From the NCBI RefSeq assembly GCF_025583945.1, contig NZ_JAOEGU010000019.1, forward strand, positions 1 to 64,000: a DNA stretch of 64,000 nucleotides, read 5' to 3'. Below the pieces are notes generated by a model. The model was not told the DNA's origin, ran no database searches, and saw only the letters and a program-made list of their open reading frames with translations. This DNA comes from Methylobacter psychrophilus (lineage in GTDB: Bacteria > Pseudomonadota > Gammaproteobacteria > Methylococcales > Methylomonadaceae). Position 1 is the stretch's first letter. Every line of letters starts with the position of its first letter. This document shows, piece by piece, positions 62,743 through 64,000 of this stretch. Both the position numbers and the translations under genes were made by a program.

Positions 62743-64000
62743 ATGGATATCATTAAGGCCCCTTGGCACTCTTTTCTCGAAGACTGCCAACACCGAGTTA
62801 AAGTTACCGAGACTTTACAAATATCCGGACGCGTAACACGCGTGGCAGGACTCGTCATGGAAGCTGCCGGCCTAAGACTGGCTATTGGCAGCCCTTGTTA
62901 TGTCCCGTTACCTAGTGGCCACCGACTTGAAGTTGAGGTTGTCGGTTTTGGCAACGACCGATTGTTTTTAATGCCTTTGGGTGATGTCGAGGGGGTTCAG
63001 CCAGGCGCACTGGTTTTACCAACGGAATCAGTAAAATTGCCTCCGCAGTTTTCCAATACTAAAAAAACCGTATCTACCCCTCCTGAACGTGGGCGCCGCT
63101 TGCCTGTCGGTGAAGCTTTACTTGGCCGTGTTCTGGATGCAACGGGACGACCGTTGGATAGCTTGGGACCCTTGCAAGGCTATACAACTGCACCGTTGTA
63201 TGTGCAAGCAGCCAATCCACTACTTCGCGAACCTATCTCCTGCGTACTTGATGTCGGCATTCGTGCGATCAATAGCATGTTGACCGTTGGCCGAGGCCAG
63301 CGCATGGGTTTGTTTGCAGGATCAGGGGTAGGTAAAAGCGTCTTGCTCGGCATGATGGCACGCTACACCGCTGCCGATGTCATTGTCGTTGGCTTAATTG
63401 GTGAACGGGGCCGCGAAGTCAAAGAATTTATTGAACAGATTCTGGGCACTGAGGGAATGGCCCGCTCGGTTGTCGTTGCTGCTCCCGCTGACACTCCGCC
63501 ACTACTGCGTTTGCAAGGTGCTGCGTACACCACCGTAATTGCCGAGCATTTTCGGGATCAGGGTAAAAATGTATTATTGATTATGGACTCCCTAACCCGC
63601 TATGCCATGGCGCAACGTGAAATTGCCCTGGCCATCGGCGAACCTCCCGCCACGAAAGGCTACCCGCCCTCGGTGTTTGCCAAATTGCCGGCACTGGTCG
63701 AGCGTGCCGGGAATGGGCAAGCTGGCGGCGGCTCAATCACAGCGTTCTATACCGTATTAACCGAAGGTGACGACCAACAAGACCCCATCGCTGATTCTGC
63801 CCGTGCCATACTGGATGGGCATATTGTGCTCAACCGCACACTGGCTGAAGCTGGTCATTATCCGGCGATTGACATCGAACAATCCATCAGCAGGGCCATG
63901 CATGGCATTACCGACGAAGAACACCAACTTACGGCGCGTCGGGTAAAACAACTAATGTCCAGTTATCAGCGTAATAGGGACCTGATCAATGTTGGCGCTT
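62743..64000 (+). CDS. fliI: Flagellum-specific ATP synthase FliI (3' end outside window)
   Basis: 419 codons visible from ATG 62743, still open at the window edge. Walker [16 protein letters not shown] and the ATPase segments [15 protein letters not shown] and [20 protein letters not shown] are diagnostic of the type III export ATPase. [14 protein letters not shown] and [10 protein letters not shown] follow. About 25-35 residues should be missing from the C-terminus. Confidence 0.96.
   Translation, partial: MDIIKAPWHSFLEDCQHRVKVTETLQISGRVTRVAGLVMEAAGLRLAIGSPCYVPLPSGHRLEVEVVGFGNDRLFLMPLGDVEGVQPGALVLPTESVKLPPQFSNTKKTVSTPPERGRRLPVGEALLGRVLDATGRPLDSLGPLQGYTTAPLYVQAANPLLREPISCVLDVGIRAINSMLTVGRGQRMGLFAGSGVGKSVLLGMMARYTAADVIVVGLIGERGREVKEFIEQILGTEGMARSVVVAAPADTPPLLRLQGAAYTTVIAEHFRDQGKNVLLIMDSLTRYAMAQREIALAIGEPPATKGYPPSVFAKLPALVERAGNGQAGGGSITAFYTVLTEGDDQQDPIADSARAILDGHIVLNRTLAEAGHYPAIDIEQSISRAMHGITDEEHQLTARRVKQLMSSYQRNRDLINVGA

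Noticed and set aside
1-64000. CRISPR arrays, tRNA or rRNA genes, intact insertion sequences
   Set aside because: No regularly spaced repeat array, cloverleaf or rRNA-like sequence, and no transposase frame was recognised on either strand.

Overview
The window looks like part of a gammaproteobacterial chromosome of moderate GC content. The evidence is a CheZ-containing chemotaxis set, FlhDC-type flagellar master regulators next to motAB, an NhaR-like LysR regulator, MsrPQ and ppc. An aquatic, light-exposed gammaproteobacterium, possibly a Methylococcales methanotroph, would fit, but no methane-oxidation gene is present, so the taxon is an inference.

Layout. 1-1080: C-terminal part of a very large VCBS/RTX-type secreted adhesin. 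1370-8003: seven-gene minus-strand lipid operon (desaturase, FAD oxidoreductase, DUF1365, Cfa, DUF2878, DUF1295, second Cfa-like methyltransferase). 8635-14137: type I secretion operon (ABC protein, HlyD, TolC) whose ABC protein lacks almost every catalytic residue. 14364-18252: ppc and a divergent NhaR-like regulator. 18514-21816: NTF2-like lipoprotein, chalcone-isomerase-like protein, bestrophin, alcohol dehydrogenase. 21925-24529: membrane protein, SDR epimerase, DUF523/DUF1722, bracketed by an inverted short repeat. 24901-28583: MsrQ, MsrP, fatty-acid/sterol hydroxylase, a short LOV blue-light receptor and an SRPBCC protein. 28888-33184: Cys-repeat secreted protein, DUF1499, photolyase, thiE, thiD. 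33603-39293: an unusual chemosensory module (CheY, two CheX-type proteins, mini-MCP, membrane CheA-type kinase). 39893-56512: main chemotaxis and motility locus (cheA, cheY-like, CheZ-like, cheY, cheB, cheW, a 47-aa gene, cheZ, motB, motA, CBS protein, methyltransferase, flhC, flhD, a LuxR-type regulator, cheD, cheR, MCP). 56907-64000: flagellar genes (fliD remnant, fliT, fliK, FhlX-like, fliE inverted, fliF, fliG, fliH and a partial fliI).

How the genes work together. The lipid operon, CHI/NTF2 genes, SDR, DUF523/DUF1722, photolyase, MsrPQ and the LOV operon recall light and singlet-oxygen response gene sets of other proteobacteria, with membrane-lipid modification as a shared theme. The right half builds and steers a flagellum: FlhDC switches it on, MotAB drives it, CheA/W/Y/B/R/D/Z and MCPs steer it, and FliF-FliI form the basal body and export ATPase.

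Most unusual observations: a common acidic C-terminal tail (G-[DE]-[LV]-E-[LF]-F) on four unrelated chemotaxis proteins; a membrane CheA-type module with two CheX-type phosphatases; a LuxR-type regulator whose only full-length reading starts at ATT and which lacks its phosphoacceptor Asp; a type I ABC protein without catalytic residues; a LOV-SRPBCC-hydroxylase operon; a 47-aa gene with a strong ribosome binding site; a decayed fliD; and two families of dispersed intergenic repeats.
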